The notes: generated by a model not told the origin, from the sequence alone. 64,000 bases of DNA from Heracleum sosnowskyi (GCA_030848705.1 JAUIZM010000016.1:3100001-3164000), one strand, 5' to 3'. Numbered from the stretch's first letter, positions 25,401 to 37,990 are shown. Translations and numbers: made by a program.

Positions 25401-27397
25401 TCCAAGTTATACTTAACCATTTGGAACCTTGGTTTTTAAGTCTCGCTCTTAGTGGTTTTCACTTGCGCGCCCTCGACTAAAACATTTTTATAAAATTGAA
25501 AAATAATCTTTTTAATCCGAATCATTTTCGTGAGCCTTCCTAACTGTCTCTAGTATTATTTCTCAAAGTTTCACATTTTAATATGGCTCCGAAGTGGTCC
25601 AAATATATCCTCAAAGTTGCTGAACAGAGATGAGTCATTCTTCCGAATGGCGTTTACTAAAACTCACTTTTCTCCTAAACCGTAAATCGTAACGGCATGA
25701 TTCTTGCGCTCACGTAAACTAGAAACAAACCTCTACACACTCATGTTCCTCACTGAACCAAAAGAGGCAGTTAAGTTTCCGGACTCTAGGCAGTTTTTAG
25801 AGTTAACGGGAATCGGGCATTACGACGGCTATAATCGTAACGTTTTCCATTTTCAAAACATACTCAAATCAATACCAAACAATCCCAAACTCACCATCCA
25901 CTTTATACACCCTCCACTCAGTCAAATCCTCCATGAATAATCACAATAAATTCATAACCCATTCTCCAAACTCAACCAACAATTCATCTAATTACTTAAT
26001 CATGCTCTTAACTTTACATAACATCAAAACCATTTCAAAACTCATATCAAACTCAAAGGGGCAGAGGTTTATACCTTCCTCCAAGCTTGCTTTCTGCCAT
26101 ACTCCTGATGTAGCCTTAGATTCTTGCTTAATACAACCTTTGGAAGCTACAAACTCATTATCAAAACAAAACAAAACAAGATACAAGTTACTATTCATCA
26201 TCTTCTCCAACTGTTAATCACTGAATCGAATGGGTAAAACACAGAGGTGAAGCGAGCTCTTACCATGGTTGCATAGAGCTTCTCGAGAGCTTCGATTTGA
26301 GTGGTGGATCGCCAAAAACCGTCGAGAGAAACTCAAGTTATGATCAATTCTTTCTCCACCATTTTCCTCCTCTCTCTCTCTCGGGTTTTCTCTCCAAAAA
26401 GGGGAAGAATTCTTCTTTTTCTTTTCTTATTTGACTACTAAAAGTGCTGATATTTTGTGGTTAAAAGGGGTGAGTCATCACCTTTAGTGCTTAGTCAGTG
26501 GACACGTGTCGCACATGCACGAGTTGGATAAAGTAGCTTTACTGATTCGTCTCCTTTCACATGGATGATCCAAATGTTGCATTCTCGAATTAATCTTGTT
26601 ACATGTTACTTCCATGTCTATATTTAATCCTGTAAATATTGTCTTACTTCTCTTGAAACGATTCAAAATATTTTCTAAAGGGCGAATAAAATTTTACGCG
26701 ATGCTCGCAGTGAATAGTAACTATTCACTATTCACTTCAACAATCGAATCCTTAAATCGACTTTAATAATATACTAAAATTCCAAAATGTTAAATCCTCA
26801 ATTCCTCAATTTTAATATCTCATTTCTTGAATATAATAATATATAATTCGCTGCCCGGTCAAATACTATTCCAAAATAAAATTTGGAATTTCTGAATTCC
26901 GATCGTCTTTGCATTCACTTATTTACTCCGTAGATCACTAATATGACTTCGGAATATCCACACTACGTCTCGTACATAGGTGGCATGAAAAACTTTGTTA
27001 ATCCTCAAAATCACTATTCATCCACAATCTTGTAGATCAATATCAATTCCAACGTTTCTTGTACTTAGAAAATGTTCTAGTGCTTTCTCAGGCATACTCT
27101 ATCTTGTTTACGGAGTTGTCGGATGCATAACAGATATCGATTTGGATGACATGAAAATACTTTTCTTTTTCGGAATATTATATTCCCATTTTCCAGATAG
27201 ATTGTTCTTATTTAGATGGTCAGTCCATCCCTTCTATTCACAAAGTACTTGTAACTGAAATCCATATTCATTTTATAATCTTGAATCTCAAAATCATTAA
27301 CACATTGTGGTTGCAACCACTAATCATTCATATATTCACTGATGCACTTTATCATAAAAAAAAAATTTAATTCTACCGAAAATTTTGGGTTCTTACA
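22497..27397 (-). repeat. LTR 3 of the LARD-like array (4901 bp)
   Basis: It has the same termini as LTR 1 and 2 and about eight private substitutions. An 11-bp insertion near 26282 duplicates part of the preceding GAGCTTC sequence. It is followed at once by the right AGGAT copy. As the upstream LTR of the minus-oriented element it would carry the promoter. Confidence 0.93.
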
Positions 27398-27402
27398 AGG
27401 AT
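27398..27402. repeat. Target-site duplication AGGAT, right copy
   Basis: Exact repeat of 4654-4658, directly after the TTACA end of LTR 3. Confidence 0.95.
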
Positions 27403-27431
27403 TCTGAAACTGATTTGCCACAGAAGGAAAG
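27398..27431 (+). pseudogene. Envelope-like gene of Sirevirus A, 34-bp bridge between insertions
   Basis: This short piece of the host element separates the LARD-like array from the Athila-type element. Its codons run on in frame from those before 4654 and into those after 37996 once each duplicated target is counted once. Its last five bases, GAAAG (27427-27431), are the left target copy of the Athila insertion. Confidence 0.85.
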
Positions 27432-28672
27432 TGATAGAATATATTTTTATATATATTTTAGATGATTTTATTCTCATATTTATTGTGTTTTGCATTGATT
27501 TGGATTTTTATTTAATAGATTTTGATGTTTTATTGTAGGAAATAAAGAATTCACAATCTTGGAAGGATTTGAAGTAAAATAGCTCATTTTGAGTCAAAGT
27601 AGAAGAAAATTCGGATTTATTGGACTAGGTGGGCTAGCTACACTGTTTGGGCCATATCTTGAGTTCCAGAAGTCCGATTTTGACGATCTTACAGTCCAAG
27701 CGAAGCTTGTGGAATTCTCTTTAATTCAGAGGTGGTCCAATAAGCAAAATCCAAGTGGAACATCCCAGAAACTGGAGGGATCAGACAGCTACGAATTTTT
27801 ATTGAAGAATCCTACTAGGTGTAGAAGATTGATTTGTAAATTCATTAAAGCATTAAAATAATTTTATTATTAGGATCAGATTATTATTATTAGATATTAT
27901 TATTAGCTTTAGAAAAATACATACGTACATTGGGAGGAGCTAGGGTTCTTATTCTTCATCTTTTTCCATTGTAAGCACTTAGTTAAGCTTGGATTCATTG
28001 TTCTTCATTAATATAACGTATAAGGTATTCTTTATCTCATCTTGTTTATTAGTATAGATTTTACATGGCTTACTTCATTATTCTTGTTGTTCTTAGTCTA
28101 AGTATGAGTGAATAGTTTCATTCTAGGGCAAAGGGAAGCCATGTTTGCACCATGATTATGTTCTAATTTGTTAGTAGTTTAATGGGTAAAGAGTAATTTT
28201 AATTGATATGTTTTATTGCTTAATTTATGTAATTGGCCAATATCATGGATTAACTGTATGCAAATAGGAGTAATAGATCGAGAGATTTTACTCACTAGAG
28301 GCACACATACGATTAGCAGAATTGAAAGTGAGTGCGAGAGCATCATTGGATTTCTGAAAGTGTTAATGCTTGAGAGAGATTAATATTACTTTAATTCCTT
28401 AACCCATTGAATTGTTATATTTCTGTGACTAATTTTGGTGTAAGCATGGTGAACCTACATTGCCCTAGACTTTAGTTAATTGATTTAAAAGACATTTAAT
28501 TTGCACTATTTAGTTAGTAAAAATCTTCAACACTCGTTTTTCTTTAGGAACAATTTTTTATAGTTAAATTGAAATTCTTGAAACTTGTCTCCTTGTGGAT
28601 TCGACCCCGTACTTGCTAGTATCTGCTAACAATAGACACCATGCACTTGCATTATTATAATTTTACTCATCA
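27432..28672 (+). repeat. 5' LTR of the Athila-type element
   Basis: It starts TGATAGAATA and ends TTTTACTCATCA, just before the primer site. A frame at 27589-27861 is kept in both LTRs but begins with TTG, not ATG, and shows no family similarity, so I do not call it a gene. Confidence 0.93.
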
Positions 28673-28678
28673 AGTTTT

Positions 28679-28696
28679 TGGCGCCGCTGCCGGGGA
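28679..28696 (+). other. Primer-binding site (tRNA-Asp)
   Basis: TGGCGCCGCTGCCGGGGA matches the complement of the plant tRNA-Asp 3' end with one mismatch. It starts six bases after the 5' LTR and is typical of the Tat/Athila branch. Confidence 0.88.
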
Positions 28697-28811
28697 GACA
28701 CCTAGTTTCTATAGATTTTAGTTTAATTGTTTTAGATTGTTTCCATTGTCTCAATTGGACTTTTGTTCCAATTGAGGCCGATTTTACTGCTTTTCCTTGT
28801 TTTAGTTGTTG

Positions 28812-29912
28812 ATGCCCAGGTCTACGGAAGAAGTTGATACAACTCCGCCTAGTCCTAATTCTGGAATAACTCTTCAACAATTTATAGATCAACGAAGAAA
28901 AGAAAAGCAGCAAAAGCTCAGTGATTCAAAGATCAAAATGGCAGACCTTCCTATTAAATCTTTAAAGAACTATTCACAGCCCTCTCCGAGTGGTGTGCCT
29001 ACTGGCCTTGCTATGCCAGCTATTCAAGCAGCAAACTTTGAGATCAAACCAGCGTTGCTCACTATGATCCAACAGAAACAGTTTGCTGGTCTTCCATCTG
29101 AAGACCCTACACTTCATCTGCAAAGGTTTCAACAACTTTGCTCTACTATCAAGCATCAGGGAGTCACTACTGACCATTTGAAAGTTATACTTTTAGGGTT
29201 TTCTCTTCGTGATAAAGCTCAAAAATGGTTGAATGATATCAACTTGACTGAGTGGGATGAAATTGCTCAAGCTTTCTTAACTGAGTTTTTCCCTCCCAAC
29301 AGAACTGATGAATTGGTTGACAAGATGACAGCCTTCAAACAAGAGTATAGAGAGTCTCTTAGAGATGCTTGGGAAAGATTCAAAGATCTTCAACGTGCAT
29401 GCCCCCACCATGGTCTTGAGAAGTGGTTTCTGCTCAAATGTTTCTACAATGGTCTTGACCCCGAAACAAAGGGCACAGTTGATAATGCTGCAGGTGGTGT
29501 ATTTCTAGACAAAGGAGTTGATGAAGCGCATAATTTTCTTGCAAATCTGGCTGCTAATCACTTCAGTAACCCGAGAGCACTTAGGAAAGTGGGTAAACCT
29601 GAGGTGGATGCTTATTCTCTTTTATCATCTCAACTCGCTGCATTAACTCAGGAAATTTCTTCATTGAAGACTACACAGACATCTACTCCTCCTCCTATGA
29701 GCATTAATGCATTATCATCTATGGCTCCTATGAATAAACCTGTTTGTGAAGTGTGTGGTATTCAAGGCCACTTTGGTAACGAATGTTTGTACAATGTTCA
29801 AAATTCACAAAATTTTCAGATGGAGCAAGCAAATATTTTTCAGCAGAGGCAGCAATATAATCCATACTCCAACACTTATAATCCGGGTTGGAGAGATCAT
29901 CCCAATTTCTCA
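28812..29912 (+). pseudogene. gag: Athila gag
   Basis: From the ATG at 28812 the product would be about 367 residues of capsid/nucleocapsid protein that packages element RNA. The central part with LLGFSLRDKAQKWLND and the FLTEFFPPNRTDELV block is the retrotransposon gag domain. A zinc knuckle CEVCGIQGHFGNEC (CX2CX4HX4C) lies near 29743. The frame breaks at about 29912, where the rest of the protein continues in another frame, probably through a 2-bp loss. Up to that point it is intact. Confidence 0.85.
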
Positions 29913-32195
29913 TAATGCTCAGAATCTTCCTAACCAGAAGCAACAATATCAGCAATCATATCAGCATCCTCCACAACAGCAGTATAGGCCTTCTCAGGGA
30001 CCTATGAATCCTCCTGGATTTCAGAAGCCCTCTCAAAACTATGCTCCTCAGACTAGTCAAGCTGCACAACCTGATCAGGCTAGTGATATGATGAAGATAT
30101 TGATACAAATGCAAAAGAATCAGGAAGACAACATGAGGGAGATCAAAGAGTTGAGGACTCATAACAAAATGATGGAAACTCAGATTGCACAATTGGCTAG
30201 TTCTTCCACTGACAGGCAGCCTGGCTCTTTACCATCACAGCCAACTCATCCAAAGGAGAATGTAAATGCCATTGCTCTTAGGAGTGGTCTCACATATGAT
30301 GGTCCACAAATACCGAATGATGATGTTAATGTTGAGAAAGAAAAAGAGAAATCCAAAGATGACAAGATAGATGAAATTGTTGACAAAACAGACATAGGTG
30401 GAACTGAAGGAAGCAAGAAAGCTGATAAGGAGAAGATTTTAGATGCTCCTCCACCAATTGTGCCTAAGTTTCCATTCCCTAGCAGGATGAACAGAACTAA
30501 GGTAGATCAACAATTTGGTAAGTTCATGACACTTGTCAAGAATCTCGAGGTAACAGTTCCTTTCACTGTTTTAATTTCTCAAGTTCCATCATATGCAAAG
30601 TTTCTAAAGGATATTTTAACAAAGAAACGATCTTTTGGTGAGGTGGAGACAGTAGCTTTTACTGAAGAATGTAGTGCTGTTTTGCAAAATAAGTCTCCAC
30701 CAAAACTTAAAGATCCTGGAAGTTTTTCAATCCCATGTCATTTGGGTGCATTGTTTATTGACAAAGCTTTATGTGACTTAGGCGCTAGCGTCTCTGTCAT
30801 GCCTCTCTCGATATTTCAAAAATTAAACATGGGAGAATTGAAATGCACACAAATGACATTGCAAATGGCAGACCGTTCTATAAAATATCCATTGAGTATT
30901 TTGGAGGATGTGCCTGTCAGGGTTGGAAAATTTTATATCCCTGTAGACTTTGTGGTATTGGACATGGAAGAGGATAGCCAAATACCCATTATTTTGGGTA
31001 GGCCATTCCTCTGTACTGCAGGTGCTGTCATAGATGTTAAAAATGGGACTCTTACTCTGAATGTTGGTGATGATAAAATTACTTTTACTCTAACCTCCGC
31101 TCTTAAGTCCCCTTTTCTTGAGAATACATGTTGCAAGATTGATGTCATAGATGAAATTGTTCAAGATGAGCTACCTCAAGTTTTATTGAATGATACATTA
31201 GAAGCAGTTCTTATGCTTGAAGCTTCCGAAGGAGAAGGACATGCTGAAGTTGACTCATTAATTCTTGAGTTGGATGGTAAGGGTGACCAAAGCCAAAGTT
31301 TGGAGGTAACAAACACTATCACTTCTTGTGTTAAACCTCAGGTAAAAAAATTAGAGTTGAAGCCTTTGCCATCTAATCTCAAATATGTGTTTCTTGATGA
31401 TGATGATGAGTCTTGTCCAATGATTGTTAGCTCTAATCTTGATGATAGTCAACTTTCTAAGCTTCTTGTTGTGTTGCGTATGCATAGAAAAGCAATTGGG
31501 TATAGTATTGATGATCTTAAAGGGATTAGCCCAGACTTTTGCATGCATAGAATTCACCTTGATGATGATCATAAGCCTTGCATTCAGGGACAACGTCGTT
31601 TGAACCCTAATATGCAGGAAGTTGTTAAAAAAGAAGTTTTGAAGCTACTTGATGCGGGCATCATTTACCCAATTTCTGATTCAAAATGGGTAAGCCCGGT
31701 TCAAGTAGTTCATAAGAAAGGGGGAACCACAGTAATAAAAAATGATAAAGATGAGTTAATTCCCACTAGAATTGTCACTGATTGTCGGATGTGTATTGAT
31801 TATCGTAGGTTAAACACCGCCACTAAAAAAGACCATTACCCTCTCCCATTCATTGATCAGATGCTTGAAAGACTTGCGAAACATAAGTTCTTTTGCTATC
31901 TAGATGGATATTCAGGGTTCTTTCAGATCCCTATACATCCTGATGACCAGGAGATGACTACATTCACATGTCCATATGGTACCTTTGCCTATCGAAGAGT
32001 GCCATTTAGATTGTGCAATGCTCCTACTACTTTTCAGCGTTGCATGACAACCATATTTTCTGATTTCATTGAGTCTATAATGGAAGTGTTTATGGATGAT
32101 TTCAGTGTTTATGGTTCTGATTTTGATGTGTGTTTGCATAATTTTCTAAAGTGCTTAAACGTTGTGAAGAGGTGAACTTGGTTTTAAATTGGGAA
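29913..32195 (+). pseudogene. pol: Athila pol, protease and reverse transcriptase part
   Basis: After a Gln/Pro-rich linker (29930-30240) comes the aspartic protease with DLGASVSVMPLSIF (30775-30816) and ILGRPFL. Reverse transcriptase follows from about 31400: CIDYRRLN, FCYLDGYSGFFQIPIHP and the catalytic FMDD (about 32089), the usual plant-gypsy form of the YxDD box. A one-base loss in an A run near 32149 shifts the frame, and TAG at 32196-32198 replaces a Lys codon expected in the RT connection. The catalytic residues themselves are unchanged. Confidence 0.88.
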
Positions 32196-32198
32196 TAG

Positions 32199-33059
32199 TG
32201 CCACTTCATGGTCAATGAAGGAGTGGTACTTGGTCATCTTATTTCTGAACGTGGCATCCAAGTTGACAAAGCAAAAATTGAGGTGATTAAGAAACTTCCT
32301 CCCCCTGTTAATGTCAAGGGAGTTAGAAGTTTCTTAGGTCATGCAGGGTTTTACCGACGTTTTATAAAAGATTTTTCCAAAATTGCAAAACCCCTCACTC
32401 AATTGTTGCTTAAGGATGCCACATTTGAGTTTACTGATGCTTGTTTGGAGTCTTTTGACAGGATCAAAGAAGCTTTGATAAGTGCACCAATCATACAACC
32501 TCCAGATTGGAGCCTTCCATTCGAAATCATGTGTGATGAAAGTGATTATGCTGTTGGAGCAGTTCTCGGTCAAAGGAAAGAAAAGGTATTGCATGCCATC
32601 TATTATGCAAGTAAAACCTTGGATGAAGCTCAGGTGAATTATGTTACTACTGAGAAGGAGCTTCTTGCAGTTGTTTATGCACTTGACAAGTTTCGAACCT
32701 ATCTCATTGGTTCCAAAGTCATTGTTCACACTGACCATTCTGCGCTGAACTATCTATTGGCCAAGAAAGAAGCAAAACCGAGGCTTATTCGTGGGATTCT
32801 GTTACTCCAAGAATTTGACTTGGAAATCAACGACAAGAAAGGTGCTGAGAATGTGGTTGCAGATCATCTCTCACGACTGCGCTTCAAATCAGATATTGCA
32901 TCAGACACTCCCATTGATGATTCATTTCCTGATGATCACTTATTTGCTATTGCTACCAACACTCCATGTTATGCAGACTTTGCAAATTTCTTTGTTAGTG
33001 GTTCTCATCCTCCAGAGTTGACGTATCAACAGCGGAAGAGATTCTATTTTGATGCTAAA
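32199..33059 (+). pseudogene. pol: Athila pol, RT thumb and RNase H part
   Basis: Open from after the TAG at 32196. It begins with the RT thumb block (GHLISERGIQVDKAKIE, FLGHAGFYRRFI). RNase H follows with MCDESDYAVGAVLGQ, TTEKELLAVVYALDKFR and VHTDHSALNYL, supplying the D, E and D catalytic residues. It ends with a VADHLSRL block and stops at TAA 33060-33062, a stop where the family has a Tyr-type codon before FWDDP. Confidence 0.88.
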
Positions 33060-33062
33060 TAA

Positions 33063-34259
33063 TATTTTTGGGATGACCCTTTCTTGTATCGGAAGTGTGC
33101 TGATGGAATCTTTCGTAGATGTATCCCAGAATCTGAAGTGAATGACATTCTCAAACATTGTCATTCTCTTTCTTGTGGAGGTCATCATGGTCCTTCCAAG
33201 ACTGCTGCAAAGGTGCTTCAATCCAGTTTCTTTTGGCCTTCTCTATTCAAGGATGCTCGTGCTTTTTGTTTGGCTTGTGATGCATGCCAAAGAACGAGTA
33301 ATATTTCTAAACGTCATGAGATGCAACAAAAAGGTATTCTTGAGGTCGAGATATTTGATGTATGGGGTGTTGATTTCATGGGACCTTTCCCAACTTTTTG
33401 TGGGATAAAGTACATCTTAGTTACAGTGGATTACGTGTCCAAGTGGGTTGAGGCTATTGGATCGCCAACCAACGATTCAAAGGTTGTTATGAAGCTCTTT
33501 CAGAAGATCATTTTCCTGCGCTTTAGAGTTCCAAGAACAGTGATAAGTGATGGTGGTTCTCACTTTCGCCATCGACAATTTGAAACTCTACTGAAAAAGT
33601 ATGGTGTCACTCACAAGATTGGCCTAGCTTATCATCCTCAGACAAGTGGCCAAGTAGAAGTTTCAAATCGTCAAATCAAAAGCATTCTAGAGAATGTGGT
33701 TGCAAAATCTAGAAAGGATTGGTACTTGAAGTTAGATGATGCTTTATGGGCTTATAGAACAGCTTATAAGACCCCAATTGGAACCACTCCATATCGCTTG
33801 ATCTATGCTAAGGCATGTCATCTGCCTGTTGAATTAGAGCATCGTGCATTTTGGGCTATCAAAGAACTCAATATGGATTTAAAAGCTGCGGGTGAAGCGA
33901 GACTTCTTCAGTTGAATGAATTAGATGAGCTTCGTTTTGATGCTTATGATAATTCCCGAATTTACAAGGAGCGAACGAAGAAAATGCATGACAAATTGAT
34001 CCAAAGAAGAGATTTTCAAGTTGGTGACAAAGTGTTGTTATTTAATTCAAGACTTCGACTTTTTCCTGGAAAACATAAATCTAGATGGTCCGGACCATTT
34101 ACTGTGACTGGAGTTCAATTTTATGGTGCTATTGAGATTATGGGGCATGATGGAGCAAAATTTAAGGTAAATGGTCAACGCCTGAAATTATATGTGGATG
34201 GTGCATTTGTTGGAAAAATGGAGACGATTCATCTAAACAACCCCTTGGCGGAGTCTTAA
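33063..34259 (+). pseudogene. pol: Athila pol, integrase part
   Basis: Same frame as the preceding segment. It holds the HHCC zinc region (HCHSLSCGGHHG, then CLACDACQ), the core with DFMGPFP, ISDGGSHF and a YHPQTSGQVEVSNRQ block giving D, D and E, and a C-terminal GPFTVTGVQ segment. Its own reading frame is intact to the TAA at 34257; only the upstream stop separates it from RNase H. No chromodomain follows. Confidence 0.88.
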
Positions 34260-36743
34260 TTCGAGGTAAGAAGTCGAGCTAATGACTTTAAAAAAGCGCT
34301 TCTTGGGAGGCAACCCAACATGTTTGTAAATTATTGTATATTTTTATTATGTAATTTTTAGGAAATTAGTTTATTTTTGTATTTTGTTTTAACTTTTACT
34401 CCCATAAAATATCTTGATAAATTTGATTTGAGGTGTTTCAGAAAAATTAATTTATTGAGGCAGGTTATAAAAAAGAAGGGAAAACACAGCCCCTCGATGC
34501 TAGTTCTCTTGTTTGCGAAATAGCTCCAGGGATTTTATACCACGGTACCATTTTGTTTACACCACAGTTTAAATTCCCTGGCAATTTTATGTTTCCAGCG
34601 CTCTATTCAGCTTCACGCGCGTGAGTTTGCTTTTGTTGTCCGCACGAGCCTGTCTCCTTACCTGATTCCCGAGCCTGCTCCCGTGGCTGTTCTCCGAACC
34701 TGTTGACAGGCGCTACTACCTGAACCTTCATCGAACCTGCCAGCTGCTCTGAACGTGCTGTGCCATTTTGCAAAAATTGTTGTCGCAGATTCGAACACCT
34801 CACCAAGGGGTTGCCCAAGTTTCTGCATGCCACACTCAACCACCACACCAACAGTGTTGTTGTGAAGAAAAGGTGGACTGCTAATATATGTACTGAATTT
34901 GGGATCAGGAGTTTAATTCAATTAATGCCATTCTTCTCACCTACATTCAAGAGGCACTTCATGAAAATATTTGGGGGAGTATTTCTAACTTTTTTTTTGT
35001 ATATATATTTTTTCTTTATTTTTGTATTTTTTTTAGGAATCTTTGTTAGTAATTTTTTTCCCTCTTTCTTTTATATAATTGTTCATTGAGGACAATGAAC
35101 CACTTAAGTGTGGGGATGAGTTCTCAATAACGTAAAAATCCAAAAAACATTATATATCATAAAAATAAAAAAAATAAAAAAATCCAAAAAAATTAGGAAA
35201 TTAGAAAAATAATTGCCTTGTCTCATAGTGTGTTAACAAGGATAAGTGCACATCTTGTGAGCTTCTTTTGCATGATTAATTGATATGTCATCTTTAGAAA
35301 ATCTTTTGTTACTTGATGATTTCTTGTATGTGCTTGCGAAAATTGTAAAACTTGAGATGTGTCCTTGTCAATTTTAGTAAGTACTGAAGCATGCTTTCAC
35401 CTTATATATCAATCGAATTTTATTGTTGTGTGGTGTTCATCATTGAGGATGTGCTCTAGAACTTGTTTTAAACTTTATTGAGACTGCGTGATGTGTGTAT
35501 GCATGAAAATGATAAAGGCACTAGGATTAACCACATTTACCTAAACAGTACCTGTGAATTATATCCTTAGTGAACCCATTTGAGCCTTTTATCTGTTCTT
35601 TTGATATATTCACCACTCTAAATTCTTGATCCTACTTGTTTATTCTTATCTTGATTTACTAGTAGAGCATTTTGATTCATTTGAGGGTTGGTGAAAATAT
35701 AGTGTGGGGATTTCTTTGTTAAGGTGGGATGTTTGGTGGGAATTTGCATATTGTTGGCTAATTGCTTCTTTATCAAGTTTGTAAAAAGAAGAAGAGGTTA
35801 AGTACTCCTTTGAGACCAATGGGTGGCAAATGCAATGTCATATGAAATGGACGATCCATGTACATGTGCTGGTATTAAGTGCAATTGTATTGGTGACTTT
35901 TCACTGCCCTTGGTTATTGGAGAATTACTGGAATTTGAAAAAAAAATGAGAAATGAGAAGATGAAGTAGAGTTTGTGTTCATTGGTTTGTACAATATGAA
36001 ATGTGAAAGTACATGGTAATATGTGCTTGGGGCTAAATAACTGTGAGAGATTGATCACCTTTTACATGATCAAAATTTCATGTTGAGTGTTTTAATTAGA
36101 AATGAACATTATGCTCTATTAGTTGTCAAGTTATCCACTTGTGAGCCATTTTCTTGATTCCCTACCCCTTACCTCAGCCACGCTACAACCTTTAACAAAG
36201 ACCTTTTGATTTGTGCATGCATGTATACAAAGTAGTGGAGATTTGGTGGACAACCAAGCATATGGTAGCACATGACTTGATTGATTGAACTTGAGCGAAA
36301 CACTTAACCTATACACTTGTGTGAATTGTGAGTATTGTGAGCTTTTCCATCCCTAGCATGTTACTTACTAAGTGTGGCATTGATGTCTATTTCATGATAT
36401 TTTTGTCTATCTAGACAATATGTGCGTACTTGGATAGTTGTGTACAAATGATGTGCGAAGTGAAAAGACTTTCAATATTGTGTAATTGATGTTTACTTGT
36501 GTGGAGTACTATGAGATGTTGCATGCTTGAGACTTGGCAGAATAAAATGGATTTTGTGGGTAGATTCACTATAAACCCTCACGAGACAACACTCGTCCTA
36601 CTAGGGCTGCCTAGAGGTTTAACGGCTTGTTGCATATGCTCAATGCAATCGTGTCACCTACGAAAGTGGTGTTAGTTATTTAGGACTTAGTTTTATTTCA
36701 TTTATTTGCCCGAGGACGTGCAAATGCTTAGTGTGGGGATGTT
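34260..36743 (+). other. Athila 3' spacer without recognisable gene
   Basis: About 2.5 kb between integrase and 3' LTR. Some Athila elements carry an envelope-like ORF here; the only frame of note (34760-35089) is a low-complexity Phe-rich run I do not accept as protein. Three copies of GTGTGGGGAT occur at 35108, 35702 and 36731. The first and last sit in a similar GAGGAC...CTTA(A)GTGTGGGGATG module. The last adjoins the 3' LTR and is the polypurine tract. Confidence 0.75.
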
Positions 36744-37990
36744 TGATAGAATATATTTTTATATATTTTTTAGATGATTTTATTCTCATATTTATTGTGT
36801 TTTGCATTGATTTGAATTTTTATTTAATAGATTTTGATGTTTTATTGTTGGAAATAAAGAATTCACAATCTTGGAAGGATTTGAAGTAAAATAGCTGATT
36901 TTGAGTCGAAGTAGAAGAAAATTCGGATTTATTGGACTAGGTGGGCTAGCTACACTGTTTGGGCCATATCTTGAGTTCCAGAAGTCCGATTTTGACGATC
37001 TTACAGTCCAAGCGAAGCTTGTGGAATTATATTTAATTCAGAGGTGGTCCAATAAGCAAAATACAAGTGGAACAGCCCAAAAACTGGAGGGATCAGACAG
37101 CGACGAATTTTTATTGAAGAATCCTACTAGGTGTAGAAGATTGATTTGTAAATTCATTAAAGCATTAAAATACTTTTATTATTAGGATCAGATTATTATT
37201 ATTATATATTATTATTAGCTTTAGAAAAATACATACGTACATTGGGAGGAGCTAGGGTTCTTATTCTTCATCTTTTTCCATTGTAAGCACTTAGTTAAGC
37301 TTGGATTCATTGTTCTTCATTAATATTACGTATAAGGTATTCTTTATCTCATCTCTCATCTTGTTTATTAGTATAGATTTTACATGGCTTACTTCATTAT
37401 TCTTGTTGTTCTTAGTCTAAGTATGAGTGAATAGTTTCATTCTAGGGCAAAGGGAAGCCATGTTTGCACCATGATTATGTTCTAATTTGTTAGTAGTTTA
37501 ATGGGTAAAGAGTAATTCTAATTGATATGTTTTATTGCTTAATTTATGTAATTGGCCAATATCATGGATTAACTGTATGCAAATAGGAGTAATAGATCAA
37601 GAGATTTTACTCACTAGAGGCACACATACGATTAGCAGAATTGAAAGTGAGTGCGAGAGCATCAGTGGATTTCTGAAAGTGTTAATGCTTGAGAGAGATT
37701 AATATTACTTTAATTCCTCAACCCATTGAATTGTTATATTTCTGTGACTAATTTTGGTGTAAGCATGGTGAACCTACATTGCCCTAGACTTTAGTTAATT
37801 GATTTAAAAGACATTAATTTGCACTATTAAGTTAGTAAAAATCTTCAACACTCGTTTTTCTTTAGGAACAATTTTTGATAGTTAAATTGAAATTCTTGAA
37901 ACTTGTCTCCTTGTGGATTCGACCCCGTACTTGCTAGTATCTACTAACAACAGACACCGTGCACTTGCAGTATTATAATTTTACTCATCA
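36744..37990 (+). repeat. 3' LTR of the Athila-type element
   Basis: It starts TGATAGAATA right after the purine-rich GTGTGGGGATGTT and ends ACTCATCA before GAAAG. It has a 6-bp insertion of a CTCATC repeat relative to the 5' LTR. Confidence 0.93.

Larger units (their letters stand above)
4659..27397 (-). mobile_element. Triple-LTR tandem LARD-like retrotransposon (LTR-INT-LTR-INT-LTR)
   Basis: Three ~4.9-kb LTRs alternate with two 4028-bp internal regions. Orientation is minus: read that way the LTR starts TGTAAGAACCC and ends GGGGCTGTTACA, an initiator-Met primer site (TGGTATCAGAGC) follows the upstream LTR, and a purine tract (AAGGAGGGGAGAA) precedes the downstream one. A single 5-bp duplication flanks the whole. 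Internal regions hold only rotted chromovirus (Tekay/Del-like) pol, so the element cannot encode its own enzymes. Giant LTRs around a non-coding core match the LARD class known from grasses. By eye the LTRs differ by about 0.2-0.35%, so the insertion is recent. Confidence 0.9.
27432..37990 (+). mobile_element. Athila-type Ty3/gypsy retrotransposon
   Basis: A 10,559-bp element with 1241- and 1247-bp LTRs, a GAAAG duplication on both sides, a tRNA-Asp primer site and a polypurine tract. Order is gag, protease, reverse transcriptase, RNase H, integrase, then a long non-coding 3' spacer. Protein motifs and the Asp primer place it in the Athila group; no chromodomain is seen. By eye the LTRs differ at about 24 bases (about 2%) plus two or three indels, so it is older than the LARD-like array. 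Frame breaks near 29912 and 32149 and stops at 32196 and 33060 leave it unable to make a full polyprotein. Confidence 0.92.

Noticed and set aside
4659..27397. Triple-LTR array as a pure assembly artefact
   Set aside because: The copies differ at scattered bases, in CT-repeat length and by an 11-bp insertion, and the flanks share one exact target duplication. Long-read confirmation is still desirable.
27589..27861. A 90-codon frame kept in both Athila LTRs
   Set aside because: It starts with TTG, has no recognisable domain and differs in length between LTRs (27589-27861 and 36901-37185).
34760..35089. Possible Athila envelope-like ORF
   Set aside because: It is a Phe/Ile-rich run from T-rich DNA with no signal peptide or family similarity.
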